A DNA stretch of 64,000 bases from Gracilibacillus halotolerans (GTDB taxonomy: Bacteria > Bacillota > Bacilli > Bacillales > Amphibacillaceae). Made by a program: the position numbers and the translations under genes. Positions 22,701-30,533 of the stretch are shown here, piece by piece. The stretch lies in the NCBI RefSeq assembly GCF_014206945.1, contig NZ_JACHON010000002.1:62001-126000 (forward strand), given 5' to 3'. Under the pieces are notes generated by a model. That model worked only from the letters and a program-made list of their open reading frames with translations, had not been told where the DNA came from and did not search any database. The stretch's first letter is position 1. The number at the start of each line of letters is the position of its first letter.

Positions 22701-22946
22701 CTTCCAAGCTGGTTATTTACAGAGGAAGGCAATGTACGTTTTAAATTATTTAGCAGTATTGATGTTACGTATGAAAACAAACAACGAAACAATACGTATG
22801 GAGAGATCGGTGTAAAGCCGGTAAGATATACTTGCATACTGAAGAGTGGGGAAGAGATAACGATTGAAAATGATAGGTTAATAGGAGAATTAGCAGAAAA
22901 GATTCGCTCTAAATCAGTAGCGTCTATTCATGTTCAATTAGCCTAA
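19794..22946 (+). CDS. Large GH94/GH149/GH161-type glycoside phosphorylase, probable beta-1,3-glucan phosphorylase
   Basis: This 1050-residue cytoplasmic enzyme lacks a signal peptide and would release glucose 1-phosphate from imported beta-gluco-oligosaccharides. The motif PGWNDALNGLPGM (near residue 646) matches the WND motif of GH94 phosphorylases, whose Asp is the general acid. The length far exceeds cellobiose phosphorylase (about 810) and fits GH149/GH161 beta-1,3-glucan phosphorylases; GH161 is favoured because Gram-positive members sit beside sugar importers and beta-1,3-glucanases (recalled knowledge). AAGGGTGG selects the ATG at 19794 over a GTG at 19785. An operator covers the promoter. 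Databases may label it cellobiose phosphorylase. Confidence 0.82.
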   Translation: MYKLLNDQTFRIENYQTKSPFSSFLPGLAGEDGIPMWVFYVNRGQGIASFGVENKDNAMTEFYPADKAYQMVPLQGFRTFIKGKREGHTFSYEAFNRSHPMIKDSMEIGENWLEIQHHNTYDQLLMDVTYYNLPNQSIPGLIREVTIQNESDNKLKLELMDGLATLFPPNVEYEGYKSISHTLKSWFDVQLVDQQFGYYFMRGSTADEAKVSQNEKGNFYVSLLETKHGESLISPVYDRNLVFGDDLSLRHANYFEAHPLENLLTIEQVATNKTSCGFTPVVQELEANESIKLYTVIGQVDTVDEARNFIKNHISSEKFKSYQKAAIEISKDLTQRVETKTAITSFDAYVKQNFLDNGLRGGFPIVFENDRDKQVFYLYSRKHGDLERDYNYFTISASFYSQGNGNYRDMNQNRRLDVLLEPRVEDKNIKHFVNLIQLDGYNPLAIKTVSFSLNEKNIDLTTYGFPKELYQSFLNLLTDGYTPGDIKSFMLKSNVKLSAPFEVFLTDLLTASDEVLEAEHGEGFWIDHWTYNLDLIDSYLAIYPDKLQSLFFEEEYRFYDSPAFVNPQESKYEYTDGKVRQYNALTLDEPKVNESGANGQWLRANNKKEEIFTTNLFSKLFLLAANKTSTIAPYGLGIEMEAGKPGWNDALNGLPGMLGAGVSELYELKRLLNQLNVSDFSSESHVSLPKEAGIFIENLSNVLTSHGDKKLDLTLWKKITEVREAYRASILNGITDERFTCSIKQALNKIRIMSQIVDQAIQAVESFREDLVPTYFYFEAEFSPEEKTVTKITPHAVLPFLEGIVKQMKLANDVDVARSIYEKVKQSDLYDKKLGMYKTSVSIKEEPIELGRAKFFTPGWLENESIFLHMAYKYLLELLKSGLYDEFFEEIKTGLVVFHDPAVYGRSILENSSFIVSSANPDPSIHGKGFIARLSGSTIEFLHMWFAMFVGQKPFRYENEQLIFQLDPKLPSWLFTEEGNVRFKLFSSIDVTYENKQRNNTYGEIGVKPVRYTCILKSGEEITIENDRLIGELAEKIRSKSVASIHVQLA

Positions 22947-22950
22947 ATCT

Positions 22951-22990
22951 AAAAGAGCAGTCCGGCTTATATTAATGGACTGCTCTTTTA
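22951..22990. terminator. Bidirectional terminator, phosphorylase / LysR
   Basis: AAAAGAGCAGTCC pairs perfectly with GGACTGCTCTTTT across a 13-base loop, giving T/A tracts for both strands. The LysR stop codon lies inside the right arm. Confidence 0.9.
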
Positions 22991-23857
22991 CATACTTGCT
23001 ATTGTAAATTCGTTTTCTTCTATTGTATCGATAAATTTTTGAATGGTAGGTGTTAAATGGGTATCTTTTCTTCTTATAAATACAGTTCGTATTTTACTAT
23101 ATTGTTCAGGAAGCGAATGAAAGTATAATTGACGTTCTTCATGCAGTTTCTTCACTTCTGAAATCGGTACGAAAGCTACGCCAAGTCCCACGACAGCACT
23201 TCGCAAAATCGTTTCTAATGTTCCAAACTCCATTATTTTACTCGGCTTCATCTGTTGATCCTTAAACCAATTCATCAGTCGAGCACGATAGCCGCAACCT
23301 TCGCTAAAACATAATACCGTCTTATCTTGTAACGCCTCTACACTTGAGAGGTTCGTATCAGATACTATTACAAGCTCTTCCTCAAAAACGTTGTGAGAAA
23401 TTATGTCAGAAGGGAAGTCTCTTTCGGTTACAAACGCACCATCCAATTTATGATTTAAGACGTCGCTCACTAATGATTCCGTAACACCTGTAAAAAGAGA
23501 TAAGTCGACTTTTTTATATTGTTTCACATAGCTCGAAAGGATTTTTGGCAAATGAATAACGGATTCTATCGTTCCAATCTCCAATTTACCAGATGGTTCT
23601 TGATCTGTTTGAACGGACTGTTCCATATCTTCTTTTAAGGATAATAGTTTGCTAGTGTAGGTTAATAGTCGCTTTCCTTCAGGAGTAAGACTCATTCCCC
23701 GTCGATGCCGGTTAAACAGTGGTGTTTTCATTTCAGCCTCTAGTTTACGAATGCGAGAGGTAATATTGGATTGAACATAATTTAATTCTCTTGCAGCTCC
23801 AGTAATCGTTCCCTTTTCTGCGACTAACTGAAAAATCTCTAAATCTTTAAACTCCAC
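22988..23857 (-). CDS. LysR-family transcriptional regulator
   Basis: This 289-residue regulator has an N-terminal winged HTH (LEIFQLVAEKGTITGAARELNYVQSNITSRIRKLE) and a substrate-binding effector domain from about residue 90. It starts with GTG, with AAGGAGG 8 bases upstream. It is divergent from the DMT-family exporter gene, an arrangement in which the LysR protein typically activates its neighbour in response to the exported compound. The ligand cannot be read from the sequence. Confidence 0.93.
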   Translation of the reverse strand: MEFKDLEIFQLVAEKGTITGAARELNYVQSNITSRIRKLEAEMKTPLFNRHRRGMSLTPEGKRLLTYTSKLLSLKEDMEQSVQTDQEPSGKLEIGTIESVIHLPKILSSYVKQYKKVDLSLFTGVTESLVSDVLNHKLDGAFVTERDFPSDIISHNVFEEELVIVSDTNLSSVEALQDKTVLCFSEGCGYRARLMNWFKDQQMKPSKIMEFGTLETILRSAVVGLGVAFVPISEVKKLHEERQLYFHSLPEQYSKIRTVFIRRKDTHLTPTIQKFIDTIEENEFTIASM

Positions 23858-24003
23858 TTTAAAACCCTCCTTCGGTTTTATTTTCTAGTATTATGATATC
23901 AATATAAATGATGGCTGTAAATCATTATTATTCATTTTACAAGATACCTAAGTGGGATGATAATGGATATAGCAAAGATATATCGCACGGGGGTGGAAGT
24001 AAC

Positions 24004-24981
24004 ATGAAGAATAATGTATTAGTAGGAGCTTTTTTGTGTTTTATTGCGGCTGTCTCATGGGGAGCAATGTTTCCTGTTGCTCATTCCGCATTTAATCATA
24101 TTGATCCTTTTTATTTTACGATGATTCGATATGGTGTAGTAACTGTAATATTAGTAACGATGCTTTTGTGGAAGGAAGGGAAAAAAGCTTTTCGTCTTGA
24201 AGGGAAGGGCTTATCTCTATGGTTTTATGGAACAATGGCATTTACCGTTTATAACCTTTTCATATTCTGGGGAGAAGATTTATTAGGAGAACCAGGAGTA
24301 ATGGTGGCTTCTATTATGGAGGCATTAATGCCAATGATTTCTATCGTTATTATCTGGGTGCTTTTTAGAAAACGTCCGCACTCCTTTACATTGACGTGTG
24401 TCATTATTGCTCTAATTGGTGCTTTTATGGTAATTACAAAAGGGGATGTTGGTTCCTTTTTAACAGCTACAGAAGATATCTTTCCTAACTTACTTATTTT
24501 CTTGGCAGTAGTAGGTTGGGTAGTTTATACAATGGGAAGAGACAAGTTTAATGGTTGGTCAGTATTACGTTACTCCACATTAACTTGTTTACTAGGTACG
24601 TTAACTGCAGGAGTGTTCGTCCTAGTTGCGACGTTAATTGGATATGTTTCAGTCCCTTCGATAGAAGTAGTTACAACAACTGCTCCTCATTTATTGTTTA
24701 TGATTGTGTTTCCTGGGTTGATTGCACTTCTTGGTTGGAACGAAGGGGTATCTGTATTGAAACCAATTAATGCGTTATTGTTTATTAACTTTGTTCCAGT
24801 AACTACTTTAGTAGTTTCCATTTATCAGGGCTATCAAGTAACAGTGTTTGATGTTCTTGGAACCATACTTATCATTATAACTCTGTTAGCCAATAACCTA
24901 TTTGTTAGATGGCAAAAGAAGAAAGTTAAAGTTACACAGAGCTCCTACCAAAGGGGTCTTAGAGAAAGAACTTCATCATAA
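24004..24981 (+). CDS. EamA/DMT-superfamily transporter
   Basis: This membrane protein of 325 residues has about ten hydrophobic segments in two EamA repeats, as in drug/metabolite exporters. The opening (FLCFIAAVSWGAMFPVAHSAF) is typical of the first EamA helix. The start at 24004 is preferred because GGGGGTGG lies 8 bases upstream; an in-frame ATG at 23908 would add a hydrophilic leader with no binding site. It is paired divergently with the LysR gene. The likely role is efflux of an amino acid or metabolite. Confidence 0.92.
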   Translation: MKNNVLVGAFLCFIAAVSWGAMFPVAHSAFNHIDPFYFTMIRYGVVTVILVTMLLWKEGKKAFRLEGKGLSLWFYGTMAFTVYNLFIFWGEDLLGEPGVMVASIMEALMPMISIVIIWVLFRKRPHSFTLTCVIIALIGAFMVITKGDVGSFLTATEDIFPNLLIFLAVVGWVVYTMGRDKFNGWSVLRYSTLTCLLGTLTAGVFVLVATLIGYVSVPSIEVVTTTAPHLLFMIVFPGLIALLGWNEGVSVLKPINALLFINFVPVTTLVVSIYQGYQVTVFDVLGTILIIITLLANNLFVRWQKKKVKVTQSSYQRGLRERTSS

Positions 24982-24988
24982 ATACGTA

Positions 24989-25028
24989 TCTTGCTCTTAC
25001 AATAATGTGTTGTAGGAGCAAGATTTTT
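24989..25028. terminator. Bidirectional terminator, DMT transporter / DUF2812 gene
   Basis: TCTTGCTCTTACAA pairs with TTGTAGGAGCAAGA with one wobble and is followed by TTTTT. It lies between convergent genes. Confidence 0.88.
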
Positions 25029-25032
25029 AATA

Positions 25033-25569
25033 TCATTTACTTTTTAGCCGCTTAACCTTCTTCGTTAGTGAATACGCAATGAGTAGAAAAATTAGACCGA
25101 GTATTAGAAAGAAAAGATTGAATAAGTAGTCTTGATCCGCAATATTCATAGTGGTAACAACAACAAAATCAATAATCGCAAAAAGTAGGCAAATAACAGC
25201 TAGACTATACCAAACGAAACTGATTTTCTTGTAATAACGACTTTTAGCCTCTAAATCAGTATTTATGGAGAAGTCTCCTAATGAAGACTTTTTCCTAAAG
25301 TAATACCAATTATGAATAGATGTAACGAACGTAGCTTTATCTTTTTTCATCGATTGAAGAAACATGTCCTCATTATCTTTATCATCTTGTTGAAAAAGAC
25401 TAATTTGAAATGTATATTCTCCCGGCTCACACGTTTCAAAAACGTAGTATCCATTTTCAAAGTTACGTAATGCATATCCATCTTTACTCATGGCATTTAA
25501 CCATTCTTCTTCTTTTTCAAAGTCTAGAAACATATGCTTAAACATGCTTCGACGTATTTTTTTCGTCAT
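25033..25569 (-). CDS. DUF2812 domain membrane protein
   Basis: This 178-residue protein has an N-terminal DUF2812 domain (about 10-100; FLDFEKEEEWLNAMSKDGYAL is the family's typical start). Two hydrophobic segments follow (about 112-134 and 143-163) and a basic tail. DUF2812 proteins often follow PadR-type regulator genes and may act as anti-regulators or membrane stress sensors, but the biochemical role is not known. Here no PadR gene is adjacent; upstream lies a noncoding repeat array. It stands as a single gene closed by the shared terminator. Confidence 0.85.
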   Translation of the reverse strand: MTKKIRRSMFKHMFLDFEKEEEWLNAMSKDGYALRNFENGYYVFETCEPGEYTFQISLFQQDDKDNEDMFLQSMKKDKATFVTSIHNWYYFRKKSSLGDFSINTDLEAKSRYYKKISFVWYSLAVICLLFAIIDFVVVTTMNIADQDYLFNLFFLILGLIFLLIAYSLTKKVKRLKSK

Positions 25570-25873
25570 TTCTAATAATCCTCTCTAACTTTTGCTAAGG
25601 ACTTACCTAAGAGATAGAGCCCTCTTTACGCATAACAAATTCACGGTCCATAGCGCGCCTGCCACGGTCTATAGAAAGTAGTCACGGTCCATAGCGCGCC
25701 TGCCACAGTCTATAGAAAGTAGTCACGGTCCATAGCGCGCCTGCCACGGTCTATAGAAAGTAGTCACGGTCCATAGCTCATCCGCCGCGTCTATAGAAAG
25801 AAACATGGTCCATATACCCCAATGGAAGATACTAGTTTAAGACAATTAATCTATCAAACCACAAAAAAATAGA
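25570..25873. other. Intergenic region dominated by a 41-bp repeat array
   Basis: This 304-bp stretch lies between the DUF2812 gene and a small gene, both on the minus strand. It holds the tandem array at 25642-25816 and no ribosome binding site with an open frame of useful length. Confidence 0.7.
25642..25816. repeat. Tandem 41-bp repeats built of 21+20 bp half-units
   Basis: Units start at 25642, 25683, 25724 and 25765, with a fragment at 25804. Each unit contains CACGGTCCATAG, then CACGGTCTATAG 21 bases later, then the next unit after 20 bases. The first three units are almost identical; the fourth is diverged. The length is not a multiple of three, and no unique spacers exist, so the array is neither coding nor CRISPR. 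Confidence 0.9.
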
Positions 25874-26038
25874 CTATCTTCGATTCTTCTCTCTCACCGT
25901 AAGTATTTGCACATCTGATCCACATTTTTGCCGGACCAATTTTCTCGCTTCGGCAGGAGATCTTGCCGGTACAGTCATTATTTGATTGATATTCTCTGCG
26001 TCTATTTCAACATCAAAGTATTTTGTTCCACAACGCAC
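25874..26038 (-). CDS. Small hypothetical protein (54 aa)
   Basis: This short gene encodes 54 residues starting with GTG. AGGAGG is well placed upstream (forward-strand CCTCCT at 26046-26051). The product begins MRCGTKYFDVEIDAENIN, contains SPAEARKLVRQKCG and ends EKNRR. It is soluble, with two cysteines and no membrane segment. The pattern resembles a small alpha/beta domain, and no family was recognised. It lies between the repeat array and the GNAT-fold gene on the same strand, possibly as the distal gene of that transcript. Confidence 0.7.
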   Translation of the reverse strand: MRCGTKYFDVEIDAENINQIMTVPARSPAEARKLVRQKCGSDVQILTVREKNRR

Positions 26039-26135
26039 ATTAAATCCTCCTCATAAAAGAAGTAATTACTAATATTATATAAGTAAGAACTGATTATAAA
26101 CAAACAATCAATGTTGTACCTGCTTACATTAAATA

Positions 26136-27278
26136 TCAAAACTTAAATTTCCTTTGTAACATGGTGCCTACTTTATTATAAACCGATGAAAAAATCCTCC
26201 ATACCAACCTTTGTTTTAATGGTAAGTGCTTGGAATAGAAGAATATGTACTCCAGTTCATTTCGGGATCCTCTTAACTTTTTGAAGTCTGCTACTCCAGC
26301 GCTCCGATGGATATTTGCTTGTAATTTAAATCCTTCTGAAGTTAATAAATACGTGAGTATTCGATATAATCCATCTTCCCGAGGAACATTCGTATCATAA
26401 CCCAATAGAGGTGCTGTTATCGTATCCTCTATTTGAAAGTATCCAAGCACACCTTTTAAATGATCCTCCTGATCAAATACCCCAATCATTTTCAAAAAGT
26501 TATGTTCCCAAGCAGTGGCAATAAATGATTCATTAAATTGCGGGTTATGTCTCGAATATTTATCAATATATAATTTATTGTATATAGCTACAATATTTTT
26601 AAAGTACTTAGTATCCTCGATTTCCTTAACACTGTATGTGGCATTTTCCTCGATAAGTTTTTTATCCCTTATTAATTGCTTTCGTTGACTCCGTGTTAAA
26701 TCAGATAACGATTTCGCTTCAAATAATAAAATGGATCGACTTAATACCGATTGATACTTTAAATTTTTTAAATGATTGTATACTCCGGGAACAAAACTCT
26801 CACATATAGACCGAAAGACAATTGCGTGTTTTGGAAAACATTCGGTTAGATAGTCAGTTATCTTCTTTAATTCTGTTTTAGACATATCATAGTAAAGATT
26901 CGTTGATAATAACCAGTTGTTCACAATGACTGTTTGATTTAATCCACCAAACTTTAGCACTTGTCCAAAGCCAGTGAGAACTTTGTCCAAAAACCATTCT
27001 AAGCGAGGACTACCAAGTTCCCACAATTCTTCTCTTGCATAGGTAATGTACTGATTATATAGAGATACAACGTAGGATGAATCATCAACCGTATTCATAA
27101 CGGTTACAGGCAAAAACAAGTCATTTATTTGTAGCAAATGCATTTCTGCGGATACATTATCGATATAAGCAGCCGGCTGATTCCTTACCAATTCTTGCAA
27201 GTATGCTAAATGCTCTTGTTTGTAATTTGTTGTATCGAGTTGTTTTATTGTATGTGAGTCATAAAGACGAATAACCAT
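26136..27278 (-). CDS. GNAT-fold (FemAB/acyltransferase-like) protein divergent from the KASIII operon
   Basis: This 380-residue cytoplasmic protein has no membrane segments. Its C-terminal half (about 200-340) has the alternating pattern of a GNAT/FemX-type acyltransferase, including LRGSRNELEYIFFY near the end. The N-terminal half is not recognised. GGAGG precedes the ATG by 7 bases. It is transcribed divergently from the KASIII to adenylate-former operon, sharing a 147-bp promoter region, which suggests co-regulation and a role in the same pathway, perhaps transferring the finished acyl group to an amine. Assignment to GNAT rests on pattern only. Confidence 0.65.
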   Translation of the reverse strand: MVIRLYDSHTIKQLDTTNYKQEHLAYLQELVRNQPAAYIDNVSAEMHLLQINDLFLPVTVMNTVDDSSYVVSLYNQYITYAREELWELGSPRLEWFLDKVLTGFGQVLKFGGLNQTVIVNNWLLSTNLYYDMSKTELKKITDYLTECFPKHAIVFRSICESFVPGVYNHLKNLKYQSVLSRSILLFEAKSLSDLTRSQRKQLIRDKKLIEENATYSVKEIEDTKYFKNIVAIYNKLYIDKYSRHNPQFNESFIATAWEHNFLKMIGVFDQEDHLKGVLGYFQIEDTITAPLLGYDTNVPREDGLYRILTYLLTSEGFKLQANIHRSAGVADFKKLRGSRNELEYIFFYSKHLPLKQRLVWRIFSSVYNKVGTMLQRKFKF

Positions 27279-27313
27279 GTAAACCTCCGATAAAACGTAA
27301 TCACTATATAACT

Positions 27314-27343
27314 ATTATGCTGGAAAACTAACTAGATTGTAAA
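27314..27343 (-). promoter_or_regulatory. Promoter of the GNAT-fold gene
   Basis: On the minus strand, TTTACA (27343-27338) and CATAAT (27319-27314) are 18 bases apart, and the ATG lies 36 bases further on. Confidence 0.5.
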
Positions 27344-27398
27344 ATATCATCTTTAAAAAATATGATTGTTTGATATGATTATCTATGATGTTATGTCA

Positions 27399-27404
27399 TA
27401 TAAT
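27399..27404 (+). promoter_or_regulatory. -10 box of the KASIII operon
   Basis: A perfect TATAAT lies 21 bases upstream of the KASIII start, implying a very short leader. No good -35 hexamer is present at 17 bases. The upstream TATGAT repeats (27361, 27374, 27384) may be activator sites. Confidence 0.45.
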
Positions 27405-27425
27405 CAGAACAAAGGCGGAAAAAAG

Positions 27426-28409
27426 ATGAGAAATGTTAGAATAAGAAGTATGGAAAAACAACTTCCGACAAGAATTGTTACATCGGAAGAAATCGATAAA
27501 AAATTAGGTCTTCCTAATGGATGGACGGAGAAGAAGTCTGGAGTAAAGCAACGCCACTATGTAGAAAATGAAACTGCGTCTGATTTAGCAGCACAAGCAA
27601 TTGTAAAAGCATTAAATAAAGCAGATTTATCTTTAGATGACATAGATGCTATTATTTGCACGAGTGGAACGATGGAACAGGCTATTCCGTGTACAGCGGC
27701 ACTCATCCACGAAAAACTGGCTCCAAACAAACCTATCCCAGCATTTGACATTAATTCTACTTGCTTAAGCTTTGTTACGGGATTGGATGTTATATCTCAC
27801 CTTATTCATAGTGGTACATATAAGAGAGCGATCCTTGTATCGAGTGAAGTAGCATCAGTTGGACTAAATGATAAGCAAAAAGAAAGCTATGTGCTTTTTG
27901 GTGATGCTGCAGTTGCTTGTATCATTGAACAATCAGACAAAATGGAAGCTTCGAAAATATATGCATCTAAGATGGAAACCTATAGTGAAGGTGCACACTA
28001 CACAGAAATACGCGGCGGAGGGACAGGATTGCATCCGAATTTCCCTCATGATCCGGAAGATAACTTATTTGATATGAATGGAAGAAAGATATATAAATTA
28101 AGTGCTAGAGTCATACAACCATTTGTTAGCCAGCTTTTAGAGACGGCGAATTTACAAATGGAGGACTTGAAAGCAGTTGTCCCTCATCAAGCTAGTGGGA
28201 TGGCAATGAGACTAATAGGAAAGAAACTCGGTATTCCAGCTCATAAACTAGTTAATGTTATTGAGAATTATGGTAATACAATCGCAGCTTCCATTCCGCT
28301 TGCGCTACATGAAGCGATTCAGCGTGGCGACATTCAAAGAGGTGATACAATTATGTTACTTGGGACTTCTGCTGGTTTATCTGTAGGAGGAATCGTTCTT
28401 GACTACTAA
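27426..28409 (+). CDS. Beta-ketoacyl-ACP synthase III (KASIII/FabH-like) of a biosynthetic cluster
   Basis: This 327-residue condensing enzyme would join an acyl thioester to a malonyl-type extender. The KASIII triad is complete: Cys113 in NSTCLSF, His254 in VPHQASG and Asn284 in YGNTIAAS. The cysteine context differs from housekeeping FabH (GACAGF), as in secondary-metabolism paralogs. AAGGCGG selects ATG 27426; a TTG at 27366 would add 20 unlikely residues. The first gene of a six-gene operon, it overlaps the ATP-grasp gene by 11 bases. No acyl carrier protein gene is present, so host ACP or CoA thioesters are presumably used. Confidence 0.92.
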   Translation: MRNVRIRSMEKQLPTRIVTSEEIDKKLGLPNGWTEKKSGVKQRHYVENETASDLAAQAIVKALNKADLSLDDIDAIICTSGTMEQAIPCTAALIHEKLAPNKPIPAFDINSTCLSFVTGLDVISHLIHSGTYKRAILVSSEVASVGLNDKQKESYVLFGDAAVACIIEQSDKMEASKIYASKMETYSEGAHYTEIRGGGTGLHPNFPHDPEDNLFDMNGRKIYKLSARVIQPFVSQLLETANLQMEDLKAVVPHQASGMAMRLIGKKLGIPAHKLVNVIENYGNTIAASIPLALHEAIQRGDIQRGDTIMLLGTSAGLSVGGIVLDY

Positions 28410-29523
28410 ACGAATTCTCGTAACTGGGGCTAGAGCACCTGCAACACTTGAGCTAATGAAGAATCTAGCAAACCATGGTTGCACAGTGTATGCGGTAGAC
28501 TCTGTTCCTTTTGCGCTCGGGTTTTATACGAAGTGGGTTGAGAAATACGAGGTCATCCCAGCAGCGAAGCAAGAGACTACTAAATTTATACATAGATTAA
28601 TAGACCTCATTCAACGATATGAGATTGACTTACTAATCCCTACTTGTGAAGAGATTTTTTATATTGCGCAATATAAAGAAGAGTTAGAAGCGTATACATC
28701 CGTCTTTTGCGAGAGTATCGCTCGATTGGCTGGTCTTCATCATAAATATCAATTTATAGAATTAGCTAAATCGTTTGGATTACAGGTTCCTGCTACAAAT
28801 CTCTGTACAGATAAAAGACTGCTGAAAGATGTAGATAATAAAATTGCAAAACCTGTATTTAGTAGGTTCTCAACTAATGTCGTGAAATTAGATAATCAAA
28901 ACATCGATAAGCTACACATAAATACTAAGAATCCTTGGGTGATTCAAGATTACATAGAAGGAACAGAATTTTGTTCTTATAGTATTGTTAAAGAAGGAGA
29001 ATTACTAGCCCATGCTGTCTATGAAAGTAAGTTTCATGCTGGTGATGGTGCAACGATTCAATTTCAATCCGTTTATCATGAGGCAATAAACAGCTGGGTA
29101 ACATCATTTGTAAAAAACTTTAAATTTAGCGGCCAAATTGCTTTTGATTTTAGGGTGAATCCTAGCGGCGAGGTTTTTGCAATTGAATGTAATCCGCGAC
29201 TGACTAGTGGTATTCACTTGTTTCGAAATCGGTCGCTTGTACAAGCTTTTTTTGGACAAGGCGATAAAATTCTGAAACCTCAAGAGGAACCGATGAAGAT
29301 GACGCTCCCTATTCTGTTATATCTTCTCCCGAATATAAGAAAAAATGGAGTTACTTCAACGCTCCAAACCCTGTTTCAAGGTAAGGATATAGTTTGGGAT
29401 AAAGAGGATAGAAAGCCATTTTGGAAGCAAGTATTTTCTTATTATCAATTTTGGCGATTGGCTAGAAAACATAAAATATCTACAATGGAAGCAACGACTT
29501 ACGATATATCATGGGATGGGTGA
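28399..29523 (+). CDS. ATP-grasp ligase of the KASIII cluster
   Basis: This 374-residue ATP-grasp enzyme belongs to a family that activates a carboxylate as an acyl phosphate for attack by an amine or thiol. The N-terminal pre-ATP-grasp fold begins KRILVTGARAPATLELMKNL. The central ATP-binding region includes PWVIQDYIEGTEFCSYSIVK, and the metal-binding segment reads IECNPRLTSGIHL (about residues 268-280). TTG start, with AGGAGG 8 bases upstream inside the KASIII gene, shows translational coupling. It would join an amino acid or similar group to the acyl product, but the substrate is unknown. Confidence 0.88.
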   Translation: MTTKRILVTGARAPATLELMKNLANHGCTVYAVDSVPFALGFYTKWVEKYEVIPAAKQETTKFIHRLIDLIQRYEIDLLIPTCEEIFYIAQYKEELEAYTSVFCESIARLAGLHHKYQFIELAKSFGLQVPATNLCTDKRLLKDVDNKIAKPVFSRFSTNVVKLDNQNIDKLHINTKNPWVIQDYIEGTEFCSYSIVKEGELLAHAVYESKFHAGDGATIQFQSVYHEAINSWVTSFVKNFKFSGQIAFDFRVNPSGEVFAIECNPRLTSGIHLFRNRSLVQAFFGQGDKILKPQEEPMKMTLPILLYLLPNIRKNGVTSTLQTLFQGKDIVWDKEDRKPFWKQVFSYYQFWRLARKHKISTMEATTYDISWDG

Positions 29524-29528
29524 AGGTA

Positions 29529-30533
29529 ATGAAAGTATTCATAACAGGTGGAACGGGATTTTTAGGAAGTGCATTGGCAAGGCGACTACATTCCATGTCG
29601 TATGATGTAACAATAATGGGACGAAACGAAGAAAAAGGTTCGGTGTTAGAACGAGAGGGAATTCGATTTATCCAAGCAGAATTCCGAGATAAAGAGACGA
29701 TTCTACAAGCAATTGAAGGAATAGATTATGTATTTCATTGTGGAGCACTTTCCTCTCCATGGGGAAGATATGAAGCATTCTATGAAGCGAACGTTCTCGG
29801 TACGGAAAACATTATTTCGGCGTGTAAGCAACATAATGTGAAGCGATTAATCCACGTTTCCACTCCGAGTATATACTTTGATACTAAGGATCGACTAGAT
29901 GTAAAGGAAGATGATGCATTGCCATCCAAGTTCCTCAATCATTATGCCGAGACCAAATATTTGGCAGAAAAACGGATAGATGAAGCATTTCAAGATGGAC
30001 TACCAGTCATAACGATTCGACCACGCGCCATTTTTGGACCAGGAGATACAGCGATTATTCCACGACTCATTCGTGCGAATCAGGAACGGTTTATTCCGAT
30101 AATCCATCAAGGAAAAGCAAGAATCGATTTGACATATGTTGAAAATGTGGTCGATGCACTGATTTTGTGTATGAATTCTAATAAAGCGACATTAGGGAAA
30201 AAGTACAACATATCTAATGGCGAAAGTGTTGTTTTAAAGGATGTACTTGGTAGATTGTTTAATGAATTAAAAATGGATTTTCATTATAAGCAAATCCCTT
30301 ATCGACTTGCATACAGCATAGCCTATTTAATGGAGAAGAGAGCTGAATTATTTCGTAGTAAAGAGGAGCCAATGCTTACTAGATATTCTGTTACTGTTTT
30401 ATCTTCCTCACAAACAATTAGTATAGATAAAGCAGAGCAGGAGTTAGGCTATCAACCAGAAATTAGTGTTGAAGAAGGAATCCAATTATTTTCTAAATGG
30501 TGGTTAGAGACAAATGGTGAATGTAGAGTTTGA
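29529..30533 (+). CDS. NAD-dependent epimerase/3-beta-HSD-like reductase of the KASIII cluster
   Basis: This extended-SDR oxidoreductase has 334 residues. Its Rossmann motif TGGTGFLG is near the N-terminus, and the catalytic YAETK (Tyr-x3-Lys) near residue 142. The start at 29529 gives the usual MKVFITGG opening, with GGTGA 6 bases upstream; an in-frame ATG at 29511 is possible. It overlaps the next gene by 20 bases. The class includes OleD, which reduces a 2-alkyl-3-ketoacid in bacterial olefin synthesis, so ketone reduction of the KASIII product is a reasonable guess, not shown. Confidence 0.88.
   Translation: MKVFITGGTGFLGSALARRLHSMSYDVTIMGRNEEKGSVLEREGIRFIQAEFRDKETILQAIEGIDYVFHCGALSSPWGRYEAFYEANVLGTENIISACKQHNVKRLIHVSTPSIYFDTKDRLDVKEDDALPSKFLNHYAETKYLAEKRIDEAFQDGLPVITIRPRAIFGPGDTAIIPRLIRANQERFIPIIHQGKARIDLTYVENVVDALILCMNSNKATLGKKYNISNGESVVLKDVLGRLFNELKMDFHYKQIPYRLAYSIAYLMEKRAELFRSKEEPMLTRYSVTVLSSSQTISIDKAEQELGYQPEISVEEGIQLFSKWWLETNGECRV

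Noticed and set aside
25642-25816. Possible CRISPR array
   Set aside because: Repeats are directly tandem with near-identical sequence throughout; there are no unique spacers and no cas genes.
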